From positions 1 through 64,000 of the forward strand of contig NZ_JAACFS010000025.1 of NCBI RefSeq assembly GCF_029051645.1: a stretch of 64,000 nt of DNA, read 5' to 3'. The notes beneath the pieces are model-generated. The model was not told where the DNA came from and searched no databases. It saw only the letters and a program-made list of their open reading frames with translations. Made by a program: the position numbers and the translations under genes. This DNA comes from Bradyrhizobium sp. CSA112 (GTDB taxonomy: Bacteria; Pseudomonadota; Alphaproteobacteria; Rhizobiales; Xanthobacteraceae). Of this stretch, positions 16,855 through 26,964 are shown piece after piece; position 1 is the first letter of the stretch, and each line of letters starts with the position of its first letter.

Positions 16855-17502
16855 ATGTGGACGCATGCTATTGCTGCATTGATGACAGGCTTCGTTCTGG
16901 CGACAGCCGGCTTTTTCGCCGGGCCGGCTCACGCGCAAGTCAGGCCCGCCGTTCAGGATCTCGCGTCAAAACCAATCGGAAAAATTGTTGTCGCCACGGG
17001 TTCGGTCACACTTGAACGCGCGAGTGCGATGGTCGTTCAGGCCAGCACCTCAGGTCAAGCCGGTCAGGCGAAGGTAGGTGATCTCGTCTATCAGGGCGAT
17101 GTCGTTGCGACCGGCGCCGACGGCCGGGTCGGTATCAACTTCACCGACGGCACGTCGTTCAACCTGTCGAACAACGCGCGCATGGCATTGAACGAGTTCG
17201 TGTACGATCCAAATAGTCTATCCAACTCGACCTTGTTCAGCCTAACCAAGGGAACCTTCACCTTTGTCGCGGGCAAAGTAGCGAAGACCGGCGATATGAA
17301 AGTCGACACGCCGGTCGCGACCATGGGCGTTCGAGGCACCACGCCGCGCATCGAAATTTCGGATGACGGGACAGTCAGATTTTCCACCCTCATCGAAGAA
17401 GGCAAAAGCAGGGTCACGCCAAAGCCGGGCGCACCAGCAGCACAGCAACCGGACCAAAAGCCCTATCCAAAATCAAATCTGAACATCTGTCGGGGATGCT
17501 AG
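16855..17502 (+). CDS. FecR-domain protein, exported
   Basis: A 215-aa protein. The ATG at 16855 follows aaggggggatc. A signal peptide (ending AGPAHAQ, about residue 28) precedes a FecR-like domain: IGKIVVATGSVTLERA, VYQGDVVATGADGRVGINF, DGTSFNLSNNARMALNEFVY, LTKGTFTFVAGKVAKTGDMK and TPVATMGVRGTT. The family name comes from the FecR signalling protein, but stand-alone exported versions like this are of unknown function. A Pro/Gln-rich tail ends in ICRGC. It contains the very core that the divergent VCBS protein seems to lack. A TPR protein gene follows on the same strand. Confidence 0.85.
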   Translation: MWTHAIAALMTGFVLATAGFFAGPAHAQVRPAVQDLASKPIGKIVVATGSVTLERASAMVVQASTSGQAGQAKVGDLVYQGDVVATGADGRVGINFTDGTSFNLSNNARMALNEFVYDPNSLSNSTLFSLTKGTFTFVAGKVAKTGDMKVDTPVATMGVRGTTPRIEISDDGTVRFSTLIEEGKSRVTPKPGAPAAQQPDQKPYPKSNLNICRGC

Positions 17503-17593
17503 GCCCATTCGCGTTGTGAAAGACCTGTCAGCGAACGAGGTCTCGGGAGCTCAAATCGACGGCAGCGCGAGTGCCAGGATCGGAGAGCCTGAT

Positions 17594-18463
17594 ATGAAAT
17601 GCACAGCGAGCGGGCGCGTCATTCAGGGCCTTGCGCCTGCTTTTGCCTTGCTGCTGCTCGGTTCGCCGGCTGCCGCGCAGAATCCCAAGAAGGGCGGCAA
17701 TCTGGAGAACATTACGTTGTGCAATGGCTCGGATCGCGCGTCGTTTGCAGCCCGAATCAATGGTTGCACGGCGTTCATCGATTCGGGTCAGGGTACGGCG
17801 ACGGCGCTTGCGATTGCCTATAACAATCGTGGCAATGCCCATACGGCGAATGGAGACATTGACCGCGCCATCCCTGACTTCGATCAATCGATCAAGCTCG
17901 ATCCGACTTACGCAAAACCCTTCAACAATCGCGGCGCGGCTTATTTGAGGAAAGGCGAATACGACCTCGCCCTCAAAGCTTTCAATGAAGCGATCAGGCT
18001 GAATCCGAACTACGGCAGAGCTTTCGTCAACCGTGCCGGAGTCTACCTGAAAAAGAACGAGTATGATCGCGCGGCGCGGGACTACGACGAGGCAATTCGC
18101 CTTGAGCCCAATCTGGAAGCCGCGTGGAGCGGACGCTGCTGGACCCGGGCCATCCTTGGCTCGTTGCAAGCTGCGCTTGAGGACTGCAACAAGGTGCTTC
18201 AGTCATGGCCGAACGACGTCGCCACGTATGACTCGCGTGGACTGATCCACCTGAAGATGGGACAAGCTGCCGCGGCGATCGACGATTTCAGTTCCGCACT
18301 GCGGGTAGATCCGAAGCTGGCGGGTGCGCTCTATGGGCGCGGGCTCGCCAGGCTCAAGAGCGGCGATAAGGCTGGTGGTGATGCCGATATTTCCGCGGCA
18401 AGGACGATCCAGGCCGGAATCGAAGACGACTTCATGCGCTATGGCGTGCGCGCGGATAACTGA
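17594..18463 (+). CDS. TPR-repeat protein, exported
   Basis: Predicted 289 aa from ATG 17594, supported by ggagag ten bases upstream; an ORF extends to 17516 without good start evidence. The signal peptide (GLAPAFALLLLGSPAAAQ) is followed by about five to six tetratricopeptide repeats with the A-x-x-NRG and DY-A-L-x-P patterns (AYNNRGNAHTANGDIDRAIP, FNNRGAAYLRKGEYDLAL, FVNRAGVYLKKNEYDRAA, YDSRGLIHLKMGQAAAAI). Such periplasmic proteins mediate protein-protein contacts. It follows the FecR gene by about 90 bases, so they may form one transcript with a shared envelope function. Confidence 0.85.
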   Translation: MKCTASGRVIQGLAPAFALLLLGSPAAAQNPKKGGNLENITLCNGSDRASFAARINGCTAFIDSGQGTATALAIAYNNRGNAHTANGDIDRAIPDFDQSIKLDPTYAKPFNNRGAAYLRKGEYDLALKAFNEAIRLNPNYGRAFVNRAGVYLKKNEYDRAARDYDEAIRLEPNLEAAWSGRCWTRAILGSLQAALEDCNKVLQSWPNDVATYDSRGLIHLKMGQAAAAIDDFSSALRVDPKLAGALYGRGLARLKSGDKAGGDADISAARTIQAGIEDDFMRYGVRADN

Positions 18464-18523
18464 TCAGCGCGCACGGCGCGGCGAACTCGCCATGAAAGCG
18501 GGTGCCGCGCCTGCGCTACTAGG

Positions 18524-19504
18524 CTAATCCAGCTTCACGTTCGCCTCGGTCACGACCTTACGCCAGCGCTCGATTTCCGATGAAACCATTTTCGCGAACG
18601 CAGGACCCGTGACATCGGGGACGTCGGAGCCGTTGCGCTCCCAGGCTTCCTTGATGGCGGTCGTCTGCATGGCCTTCTGCACTTCCTTGGCCATCTGCTG
18701 GACGATTGCCGGCGGCGTGTTCTTGGGTGCGAACAGGCCGTACCAGGTCGACACTTCATAACCGGGCAGGCCTGCTTCCGCGGCGGTCGGAAGATCGGGG
18801 AATGCAGCCACGCGTTTCGGCGCGGCGACCGCAAGCGCGCGCAACTGCCCGGCCCTGACGGGCCCGGCCGACGAACCGAGCCCGTCAAACACGACCGGCA
18901 CGTGGCCGGCGATGAGGTCCTGCATCGCGGGCCCGGCCCCGCGATAGGGGACGTGCTGGATGTTGGTCTTGGTCAGGATCTTGAACAACTCGCCCGCTAG
19001 GTGATGCGTGGTACCGGCTCCGGCAGAACCGTAGTTCAATTTGCCCGGATTGGCCTTGGCGTAGGTGATGAATTCAGCCAGCGTTTTGGCAGCGACCTTC
19101 TCGGGATTGACGACGACGACCTGGGGCGGCCGCGCGACCAGGGCAACTGCAACGAAGTCCTTCTCGAAATTGTAGTCGAGATTGGGATAGAGCGACGGTG
19201 CAATGGCGTGATGCGCTGCGCCCATGAAGAAGGTGTAGCCATCCGGCGCGGCCTTCGACGCCAGCGATGCGCCAACCGTGCCGCCCGCGCCGGCGCGGTT
19301 CTCAATCAGCACGCGTTTTCCCAACTGGCTGTCGAGCTGGGCTGCGAGCGGGCGGGCAAAGGCATCGGTGCCGCCGCCGGCCGCGAACGGGACGATGAAG
19401 GTGATCGGCTTCTCCGGCCATGATTGGGCCTGCGCCTGGCCGGCTACGGCGGATGCGACCGCCAGAACTGTAAACAGGACGCACCGAACAACGCTTGGCT
19501 TCAC
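18524..19504 (-). CDS. Tripartite tricarboxylate transporter receptor (TctC/Bug family)
   Basis: A 326-aa periplasmic binding protein. The GTG at 19504 follows ggaggaaaatccc. The signal peptide runs through VASAVAGQAQAQ, and the mature protein begins SWPEKPITFIVPFAAGGGTD, followed by the family-typical IENRAGAGGTVGA and VPYRGAGPAMQDLIAGHVPV. It lacks neighbouring TctAB genes. It is only distantly similar to the TctC at 12953 and is not a recent duplicate. Confidence 0.93.
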   Translation of the reverse strand: MKPSVVRCVLFTVLAVASAVAGQAQAQSWPEKPITFIVPFAAGGGTDAFARPLAAQLDSQLGKRVLIENRAGAGGTVGASLASKAAPDGYTFFMGAAHHAIAPSLYPNLDYNFEKDFVAVALVARPPQVVVVNPEKVAAKTLAEFITYAKANPGKLNYGSAGAGTTHHLAGELFKILTKTNIQHVPYRGAGPAMQDLIAGHVPVVFDGLGSSAGPVRAGQLRALAVAAPKRVAAFPDLPTAAEAGLPGYEVSTWYGLFAPKNTPPAIVQQMAKEVQKAMQTTAIKEAWERNGSDVPDVTGPAFAKMVSSEIERWRKVVTEANVKLD

Positions 19505-19926
19505 GGGATTTTCCTCCAGCTATTGCAGATTGGCGCCCGCCATTGGCGGCGCGATGGTGATTTTTTGCTTCCCTGGTTCCGGTGTTAGCCCGGAATAGGC
19601 AGAGTAGCCAGCCCCTACCGTATGCAAGATGCCACGCATGATCCATCAAAATGAGCGGCCGGAACGGGCAGGCACCGGGGCGTTTGGTCGCTCCCGCAGA
19701 CAGTGGCGCCTCCAGTAAACGGCTGCGCCGAGGCAAATCCGGGGACGCAGCGAGCGTAAACGGCTATTGCGCGCGGATTGGGGCGGAAACGCCGGGACGA
19801 AGCGGCAGCACGATCAGCAGCACGGGAAACAGCAGCGGCAGGAAATTTCGGCCTCCTCGCGCGGTCCAAATGGACTCCGGTTGCAAAGGTGAATAAGCTC
19901 GCCCTGGGTGTGTGGGGAAAACATTT
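19505..19926. other. Divergent intergenic region (about 420 bases)
   Basis: It separates the reverse-strand TctC gene from the forward peptidase gene. The frames present look like shadows without start or family support. No clear repeat, operator or RNA gene was seen. Confidence 0.4.
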
Positions 19927-20121
19927 ATGAAATGCCGTGCTGTTGCGGCCGCAGTCTTGCTGTTTACGATATTTGCCAATTCGAATGCGGATGCGCGCGG
20001 ACCCTACGGTTCGATCAGCGTCGGCAACTGGAAGGGCGGAGCGTACACCAACGACCAGACCGGATCATTCTCGCATTGTGCTGCAGGCGCCAATATGCCA
20101 GCGGCGTCTATTTTGTCGTAA
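19927..20121 (+). pseudogene. Frameshifted 5' part of trypsin-like peptidase gene (signal peptide)
   Basis: From ATG 19927 this frame encodes a signal peptide (MKCRAVAAAVLLFTIFANS followed by NADA) and then GPYGSISVGNWKGGAYTND up to HCAAGAN, ending at a TAA at 20119-20121. The sequence continues naturally in the next frame as YASGVYFVVMIDSGG. The join at about 20090-20097 (gccaatatgcc) is one base short of gcc-aay-tat-gcc. So either one base was deleted or there is a sequence error. The TAA overlaps an ATG (TAATG), so coupled re-initiation is a lesser possibility. Confidence 0.75.
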
Positions 20122-21185
20122 TGATCGACAGCGGCGGCGGGTGGAGCCTCGGCTTCATGCATGAACAATGGAGGCTGACGACCGGGGAGGCCTTTCCGCT
20201 GACCCTGACATTCGATGGCCAGCAACCGTTCAACGTTCATGGCGTCCCGATCGCCGACAAGCTGGTTCGCGTGCCGATGCCGAGCAACTCTTCGCTGATC
20301 AGCCAGTTCCGGCGGGCGAAGGCCATGACCGCCTATACGCAAGGACGGCTCTTCCAGTTCAATCTCGACCAGACCGGGCAGCTATTGCCGGTATTGGTGA
20401 ATTGCGTCGCCAAGATCAGGCAATCTGGATTGGCCGGTGCCGGCGATTTCTCGGTCCTGCCCGCCGCCAAGCCGGTCGCCGCAGCGGCGACGTCTGAGTC
20501 TGCGCCGGCCAGGCCGGACAGGTTGTTCGACCAGACCGGCACCGGCTTTCTGGTGAGCACGAACGGACACCTCGTGACCAATGCGCATGTCGTCCAGGGA
20601 TGTGTCGGTGACATTCAGGGCAATCTGTCCGGCGAGGCGCCCGCCAAATTGCGCCTGGTATCGAGCGACGAGACCAACGATCTTGCGCTGCTGCAGGTGA
20701 CGGGCTCGTTCAGGGACGTCGCCAAGATCAGGGACAAGGCGATCCAGTCCGGCGACAGCGTGGTCGCGATCGGCTACCCCTTTCATGGACTGCTGACATC
20801 CGATTTCACGGTGACGACCGGGATCGTGAGCTCGCTCAGCGGCCTCCTGAACGATACACGCTTCCTGCAGATCAGCGCGGCCGTTCAGCCCGGCAATAGC
20901 GGCGGGCCGCTTTTGGCCTCGAGCGGCGACGTGGTCGGCGTGGTCGCGGCGAAACTGAATGCCATCAAGTTCGTGAGGGCAACGGGCAACATTCCCGAGA
21001 ACATCAATTTCGCCATCAAAACCGGAGCCTTGCGGGATTTTCTCGATAACAGCGTGGTGCCGTATCAGATTTCGGACGCCAAGGCCGAACTGAAGACGAC
21101 CGACATCGCGCGCAACGCGCGGGCGTTTACGTATCTGATTTCCTGCAAGGCCAAGGCGAAGGAAAAAGAGACCGTAAGGAATTAG
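20121..21185 (+). CDS. Trypsin-like serine peptidase (DegP/HtrA-like fold), main part after frameshift
   Basis: The coding part from ATG 20121 is 354 aa; the same frame is open back to 19908, but the upstream residues are out-of-frame nonsense (they include CCCGRS). The N-terminal ~150 residues (WSLGFMHEQWRL, FDGQQPFNVHG) are a family-specific region. The peptidase domain has a full triad: TGFLVSTNGHLVTNAHVV (His), NDLALLQV (Asp) and VQPGNSGGPLL (Ser). No PDZ domain follows. The intact protein would be exported, but the signal peptide is encoded in another frame (19927-20121), so the gene is probably non-functional or mislocalised unless the shift is an error. Confidence 0.85.
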   Translation: MIDSGGGWSLGFMHEQWRLTTGEAFPLTLTFDGQQPFNVHGVPIADKLVRVPMPSNSSLISQFRRAKAMTAYTQGRLFQFNLDQTGQLLPVLVNCVAKIRQSGLAGAGDFSVLPAAKPVAAAATSESAPARPDRLFDQTGTGFLVSTNGHLVTNAHVVQGCVGDIQGNLSGEAPAKLRLVSSDETNDLALLQVTGSFRDVAKIRDKAIQSGDSVVAIGYPFHGLLTSDFTVTTGIVSSLSGLLNDTRFLQISAAVQPGNSGGPLLASSGDVVGVVAAKLNAIKFVRATGNIPENINFAIKTGALRDFLDNSVVPYQISDAKAELKTTDIARNARAFTYLISCKAKAKEKETVRN

Positions 21186-21288
21186 AGCGCCTGACGTCGC
21201 TCGGCCGCGAACGCATCCGCAGCGTGCCACCATAACGATCCGCTAGCCCGAGAACTGGGGCGCGGGGCCCGCCAGATGGCCGGCAGGC

Positions 21289-21591
21289 TTACCGCGAATT
21301 GCGGCTATGCGCGGTCTGGGCATTCCAGCTACTCCAGCTCACGCTGGCGAGGCTTCGCTGGTCGGTTGCAAGCGGCCGCCGGGTCTGCCGCTCGTAGGCG
21401 GCGATGATGTGCTGCGATTGCCGGATTTTCTGCTCGAGTTCGGCAATGGTCTTCTGTGTCTTGCCGGTCCTGCTCGATAGGGAAGGCTCGCCCACCATGA
21501 ACCTGGCGGTCTCGATGTTCTTCAAGGTCTCGCGAAGCTTCTTGAGCTGGGCGCGGTGCCACGCAATGGCGCTGTCACTGTCTACCGGCAT
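21289..21591 (-). CDS. Small coiled-coil protein, unknown function
   Basis: Predicted 100 aa. Most of it is predicted helical and rich in charged residues, with heptad-like spacing (AQLKKLRETLKNIETA and TIAELEQKIRQSQHIIAAYE), so a coiled coil is likely. No signal peptide or known domain is recognised. It stands alone and is convergent with the peptidase gene. Confidence 0.55.
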   Translation of the reverse strand: MPVDSDSAIAWHRAQLKKLRETLKNIETARFMVGEPSLSSRTGKTQKTIAELEQKIRQSQHIIAAYERQTRRPLATDQRSLASVSWSSWNAQTAHSRNSR

Positions 21592-21846
21592 GCAAACCCT
21601 CCTGATTCGTGGCCGAATCTAGCACGCATCGGGCAAGTTGGGCCAAGGGGTGGCGGCCGTAAGTCATCGGAGGCCACCGGTTTCGCATGACGCGATTCGC
21701 GCCGTTCCCGATTTCGACCCTTTTTTGCCATCGAAGCGACCGCGGGCGAGCCTTCAAACAACAAACTTGCATGGCGAGCTGTGCTCAGCGCGGTCCCTCA
21801 TATCGTCCTGGCGGCAGAATGCCGGCCCGGCGCAATGGAGCGTGCG

Positions 21847-22044
21847 ATGAGCGAAGTTGAGTTCGATCGAATTGTCGATGCTGTGCGGAAGGAAATCGCG
21901 CTTGCACCGGCCGTGAAATCATTGGCCGGGCTGCGGGTTGCCGATGGGCGAGCGACGACCTCCGGCGACAAGTTCGCGTCCAGGCGCCACGCTCCCATAG
22001 TCAGAATTCGCCGCGTGGGCGAGGGACGGAAGCGATACAGGTGA
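21847..22044 (+). CDS. Small hypothetical protein
   Basis: Predicted 65 aa. The ATG at 21847 has GGAG eight bases upstream; the frame is open to 21781. The N-terminal half (SEVEFDRIVDAVRKEIA) looks helical and the C-terminal half is Arg-rich. I recognise no family. It lies 18 bases before the next small gene on the same strand. Confidence 0.4.
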   Translation: MSEVEFDRIVDAVRKEIALAPAVKSLAGLRVADGRATTSGDKFASRRHAPIVRIRRVGEGRKRYR

Positions 22045-22062
22045 AGTGATATAGGTGAGCTA

Positions 22063-22332
22063 ATGGAACGATCGGTGTTCGAAGTCGTGAAGGCGCCGCT
22101 GGGTTGGTCGGTGTTTGCCGACAACGTCAAGATCGGCGGTGTCTACGATTCGCGGGGCGCCGCCCTCGAAGCCGCTGTACTGGCCGCGTCCTATACCGTC
22201 AGCGACGGCGGCGGTGTTCAGATCAACGTGCCTGGCGCAGAGGAAGAAAAGCCGAGATGGGCCATCGCATTCGACATCGCGAGCTCCATCCTGCCAACGA
22301 GGAGCGGGCGCGAGCGAGGCGGTTCACGGTAA
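22063..22332 (+). CDS. Small hypothetical protein, DUF2188-like guess
   Basis: Predicted 89 aa. ATG 22063 follows aggtgagcta, an acceptable ribosome-binding site. The sequence FEVVKAPLGWSVFADNVKIG followed by GVYDSRGAALEAAVLAA has the small beta-sheet plus helix look of DUF2188 proteins, but the match is weak. No known motif or signal peptide is seen. It may form a pair with the upstream 65-aa gene. Confidence 0.5.
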   Translation: MERSVFEVVKAPLGWSVFADNVKIGGVYDSRGAALEAAVLAASYTVSDGGGVQINVPGAEEEKPRWAIAFDIASSILPTRSGRERGGSR

Positions 22333-22476
22333 AGTCCGTGTGAGGGCAATCGCTCGACTTTGACTGATAGGCTCCGCTCCATGGGAGGAATTTCAAACTA
22401 GCCTGAGCTTGTCCGCGCAGTCGCGAGCCATGCGTGGATCGACACTGGCCGCCGTCGGCTTTCCGCCGGCGGCCTT

Positions 22477-23052
22477 TCATTTCAGATCGTCGAACGGCGA
22501 TACCGCGGGGCTGCCGACGCGCATCCGCTTGATGCGGCGTACCGCCATCGGCGTGCCGTCCGACTGGTACTGCAACTCGTATTTCTTGCCGTTCTTGTCG
22601 ACCGCGGTGCAGGTGATGCTGGAAAGTTCGAGCGTCACGAAGTTTCCGACCTGCTTGCAGAGGCCGGCGGTCGATTCGATCGACGGCACCGGCAGCCCAT
22701 CGGTCCTCGGCCTGTCCTTGGATTTCAGCAGCATCCGGTCGATCGGTAATTCGTACAGATTGGCCTCCGGCCTTCGCCCGTTGTCGCCGGAAAATGTGAT
22801 AATGTGGCTGGTGTCGTCGGGATCGTCGAGCGCGACGGTAAAATTCGCGCGGCCTTCCTCGGTCTGGAAGAAGGCAACGGCCCGGCAGGCAAAGTCCCGT
22901 CCCGCGACCTTGAGCGTGCTGCACTTGCCGGACATCATCGCAAAGATGACGGTATCGGGCTCTTGCCGGTGAAGTTCGTCCGAGGCGCGGACCGGCGTTG
23001 CAATGAAAATGATGGCAAGGGCGAAAGCCTGCCGGCAAAATTTCATGGTCAT
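22477..23052 (-). CDS. Secreted protein of unknown function
   Basis: Predicted 191 aa from ATG 23052 (ATG 23046 is equally possible). The frame is open to 23556, but that part lies under the acdR gene. The signal peptide (MKFCRQAFALAIIFIATPVRA) is clear. The mature part has cysteines at KCSTL, FACRA, LCKQ and ITCTA that could pair, and ends FDDLK. I recognise no domain. It is downstream of acdR on the same strand, about 100 bases away; whether they are linked is unknown. Confidence 0.7.
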   Translation of the reverse strand: MTMKFCRQAFALAIIFIATPVRASDELHRQEPDTVIFAMMSGKCSTLKVAGRDFACRAVAFFQTEEGRANFTVALDDPDDTSHIITFSGDNGRRPEANLYELPIDRMLLKSKDRPRTDGLPVPSIESTAGLCKQVGNFVTLELSSITCTAVDKNGKKYELQYQSDGTPMAVRRIKRMRVGSPAVSPFDDLK

Positions 23053-23153
23053 GCTCGGTTGATAGGACATAGCGCGCTGTGTGACCAGAGTCTCGCCAGG
23101 TTCCGGCGAGACCATCGGGGCAAGGTAGCCCGGTGTTGCGATGCCGAACGCCG

Positions 23154-23618
23154 TCAGAAATCGAGCGGTGCATTGTCGACCACTTCCTTCATGACGAAGA
23201 AGGTTCGGGTTTGGCGGACGCCCGGCAGCGCGATCAATTGTTCGCCGTGGATGCGGTTGAAACCCTCCATATCGCCGACGCGGATCTTGAGGAAATAGTC
23301 GAAATCGCCGGCCACCAGATGGCAATCGAGCACGAATTTCAGTTGCGCGATCGCCCGCTCGAAGGCGGCAAAGCTCTCCGGCGTCGAGCGATCGAGCACG
23401 ACGCCGACCATGACGAGCGCCCCCTTGCCGACCTTGCGCGGCGCCACCATCGCCCGGACCTGGGCGATATAGCCTTCGTCGAACAGGCGCTGGGTGCGTC
23501 GGTGGCAGGTTGCGGCGCTGACGCCGGCCGTTTCGGCCAGTTCGGCATTGGTCCATCGGCCGTTATTCTGCAGCAAACGCAGTATCTTAAGGTCGATGCG
23601 ATCGAGCCTGCCGCCCAT
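23154..23618 (-). CDS. acdR: Lrp/AsnC-family regulator, probable regulator of acdS
   Basis: Predicted 154 aa from ATG 23618, which has gagag nine bases upstream (ATG 23633 would add five residues). The N-terminal winged HTH (DRIDLKILRLLQNNGRWTNA and CHRRTQRLFDEGYI) and the C-terminal RAM ligand-sensing domain (VAGDFDYFLKIRVGDMEGF) are typical of Lrp/AsnC. It is divergent from the ACC deaminase gene with a short AT-rich region between. That arrangement is known for acdR, which activates acdS in response to ACC in other proteobacteria; this role is inferred from position and family. Confidence 0.88.
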   Translation of the reverse strand: MGGRLDRIDLKILRLLQNNGRWTNAELAETAGVSAATCHRRTQRLFDEGYIAQVRAMVAPRKVGKGALVMVGVVLDRSTPESFAAFERAIAQLKFVLDCHLVAGDFDYFLKIRVGDMEGFNRIHGEQLIALPGVRQTRTFFVMKEVVDNAPLDF

Positions 23619-23693
23619 GAAATAATCTCTCATATTTTTGTATAATTACGGAAGGATAAACAGCATAGGCCGACAAAGACATGGGATTCACGC

Positions 23694-23710
23694 AAATTAA
23701 CTGCTAATTT
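23694..23710. promoter_or_regulatory. AT-rich dyad, candidate AcdR operator
   Basis: Perfect 6-bp arms aaatta (23694-23699) and taattt (23705-23710) with a five-base spacer, about 70 bases upstream of the acdS start, in an AT-rich stretch of an otherwise GC-rich region. Lrp-type regulators bind such AT-rich dyads. The assignment is inference. Confidence 0.4.
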
Positions 23711-23778
23711 TGAGAGCACCTTTCCATAGCGGGGTGATAGGGCGTTCCCCGGATCTCAGACCATCAACGGGGACGACG

Positions 23779-24792
23779 ATGCTGCAGAAATTCGAACGCT
23801 ATCCGCTCACCTTCGGGCCCACCCATATCGAAAAACTGGAGCGGCTGTCGCGGCATCTCGGCGGCAAGGTCGAGCTCTACGCCAAGCGTGAGGACTGTAA
23901 TTCGGGGCTTGCCTTCGGCGGCAACAAGCTGCGCAAGCTCGAATACATCATTCCTGATGCGATCGCTTCCAATGCGGACACGCTGGTTTCGATCGGCGGC
24001 GTGCAGTCCAACCACACCCGCATGGTCGCGGCGGTTGCGGCCAAGATCGGCATGAAGTGCCGCCTGGTGCAGGAAAGCTGGGTGCCGCACGAGGATGCCG
24101 TCTACGACCGGGTCGGCAACATCCTGCTCAGCCGCGTCATGGGTGCCGATGTGCAGCTGGTCGATGAAGGGTTCGACATCGGCATTCGCCAAAGCTGGGA
24201 AGAGGCGATCGCGGATGTGAAGGCCAAGGGCGGCAAGCCCTATGCGATCCCGGCGGGCGCCTCCGTGCACAAATATGGCGGGCTCGGTTATGTCGGCTTT
24301 GCCGAAGAGGTCCGGGCGCAGGAGAAAGAACTCGGCTTCGCCTTCGATTACATCGTGGTCTGCACGGTCACCGGCTCGACCCATGCCGGCATGCTGGTGG
24401 GATTTGCCAAGGACGGCCGCGCGCGCAAGGTGATCGGCATCGACGCTTCGTTCACGCCGGCCCAGACCAAGGCCCAGGTGCTCGAGATCGCCCGTGGCAC
24501 CGCCAGCCTCGTTGAATTGGGTCGGGGGGTCGTCGAAGATGATGTCGTGCTGATCGAGGACTATGCCTACCCGGCCTATGGCGTTCCCTCCGAAGAGACC
24601 AAGGAAGCCATCCGGCTATGCGCGCGCCTCGAAGGCATGATCACCGATCCCGTCTATGAGGGAAAATCCATGCAGGGCATGATCGATCTCGTGAACAAGG
24701 GCTATTTTCCGAAGGGATCGAAGGTGCTCTACGCCCATCTCGGCGGCGCGCCGGCGATCAACGGATACGCTTACACCTTCCGCAATGGATGA
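23779..24792 (+). CDS. acdS: 1-aminocyclopropane-1-carboxylate deaminase
   Basis: Cleaves ACC, the plant ethylene precursor, to 2-oxobutanoate and ammonia using pyridoxal phosphate; in root-associated bacteria it lowers plant ethylene. The ATG at 23779 gives 337 aa, the family's usual length, starting MLQKFERYPLTFGPTHI. The PLP lysine is in FGGNKLRK (Lys50, matching Lys51 of the Pseudomonas enzyme). KREDCNSGLAFGGNK, GGVQSNHTR, PVYEGKSM and AHLGG are the segments that separate true ACC deaminases from D-cysteine desulfhydrases. The Tyr-Glu pair of PVYEGKSM corresponds to Tyr294-Glu295. It is divergent from acdR. Confidence 0.96.
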   Translation: MLQKFERYPLTFGPTHIEKLERLSRHLGGKVELYAKREDCNSGLAFGGNKLRKLEYIIPDAIASNADTLVSIGGVQSNHTRMVAAVAAKIGMKCRLVQESWVPHEDAVYDRVGNILLSRVMGADVQLVDEGFDIGIRQSWEEAIADVKAKGGKPYAIPAGASVHKYGGLGYVGFAEEVRAQEKELGFAFDYIVVCTVTGSTHAGMLVGFAKDGRARKVIGIDASFTPAQTKAQVLEIARGTASLVELGRGVVEDDVVLIEDYAYPAYGVPSEETKEAIRLCARLEGMITDPVYEGKSMQGMIDLVNKGYFPKGSKVLYAHLGGAPAINGYAYTFRNG

Positions 24793-24834
24793 GGCGGCGC
24801 AAATTCCAGTTTGATTCGGAGACAGGCGCTCCTA

Positions 24835-24985
24835 ACCTCGCCCCGCTTGCGGGGAGAGGTCGGATCGCCTCGGCGATGCGAAGCATCGTCCGGTGCGATC
24901 CGGGTGAGGGGGTACAGGTCTAGCCACCTTCGGTGCTCGTAGAGACAGCCCCTCTCCCCGCAAGAGCAGGGCGAGGGAGAAGTCG
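24835..24985. repeat. Dispersed intergenic repeat between acdS and recQ
   Basis: Contains ccccgcttgcggggagagg at the left, gatgcgaagcatc in the middle, and cccctctccccgcaagagc at the right, giving a long hairpin between convergent genes. It shares the gatgcgaagcatc core with the repeat at 7172-7310. It could act as a bidirectional terminator. Confidence 0.6.
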
Positions 24986-25000
24986 GCGTGCTCCAACAGT

Positions 25001-26863
<1,863 letters not shown>

Positions 26864-26964
26864 ATCGGCTTCAAAGGGGTCAACAGGCGGTGATCGATGC
26901 CGTCTCGGGCGAACGAGGCCGGGATGTTCGTGTTAAACCACGGTCGAACAACAAATTCAAATTC

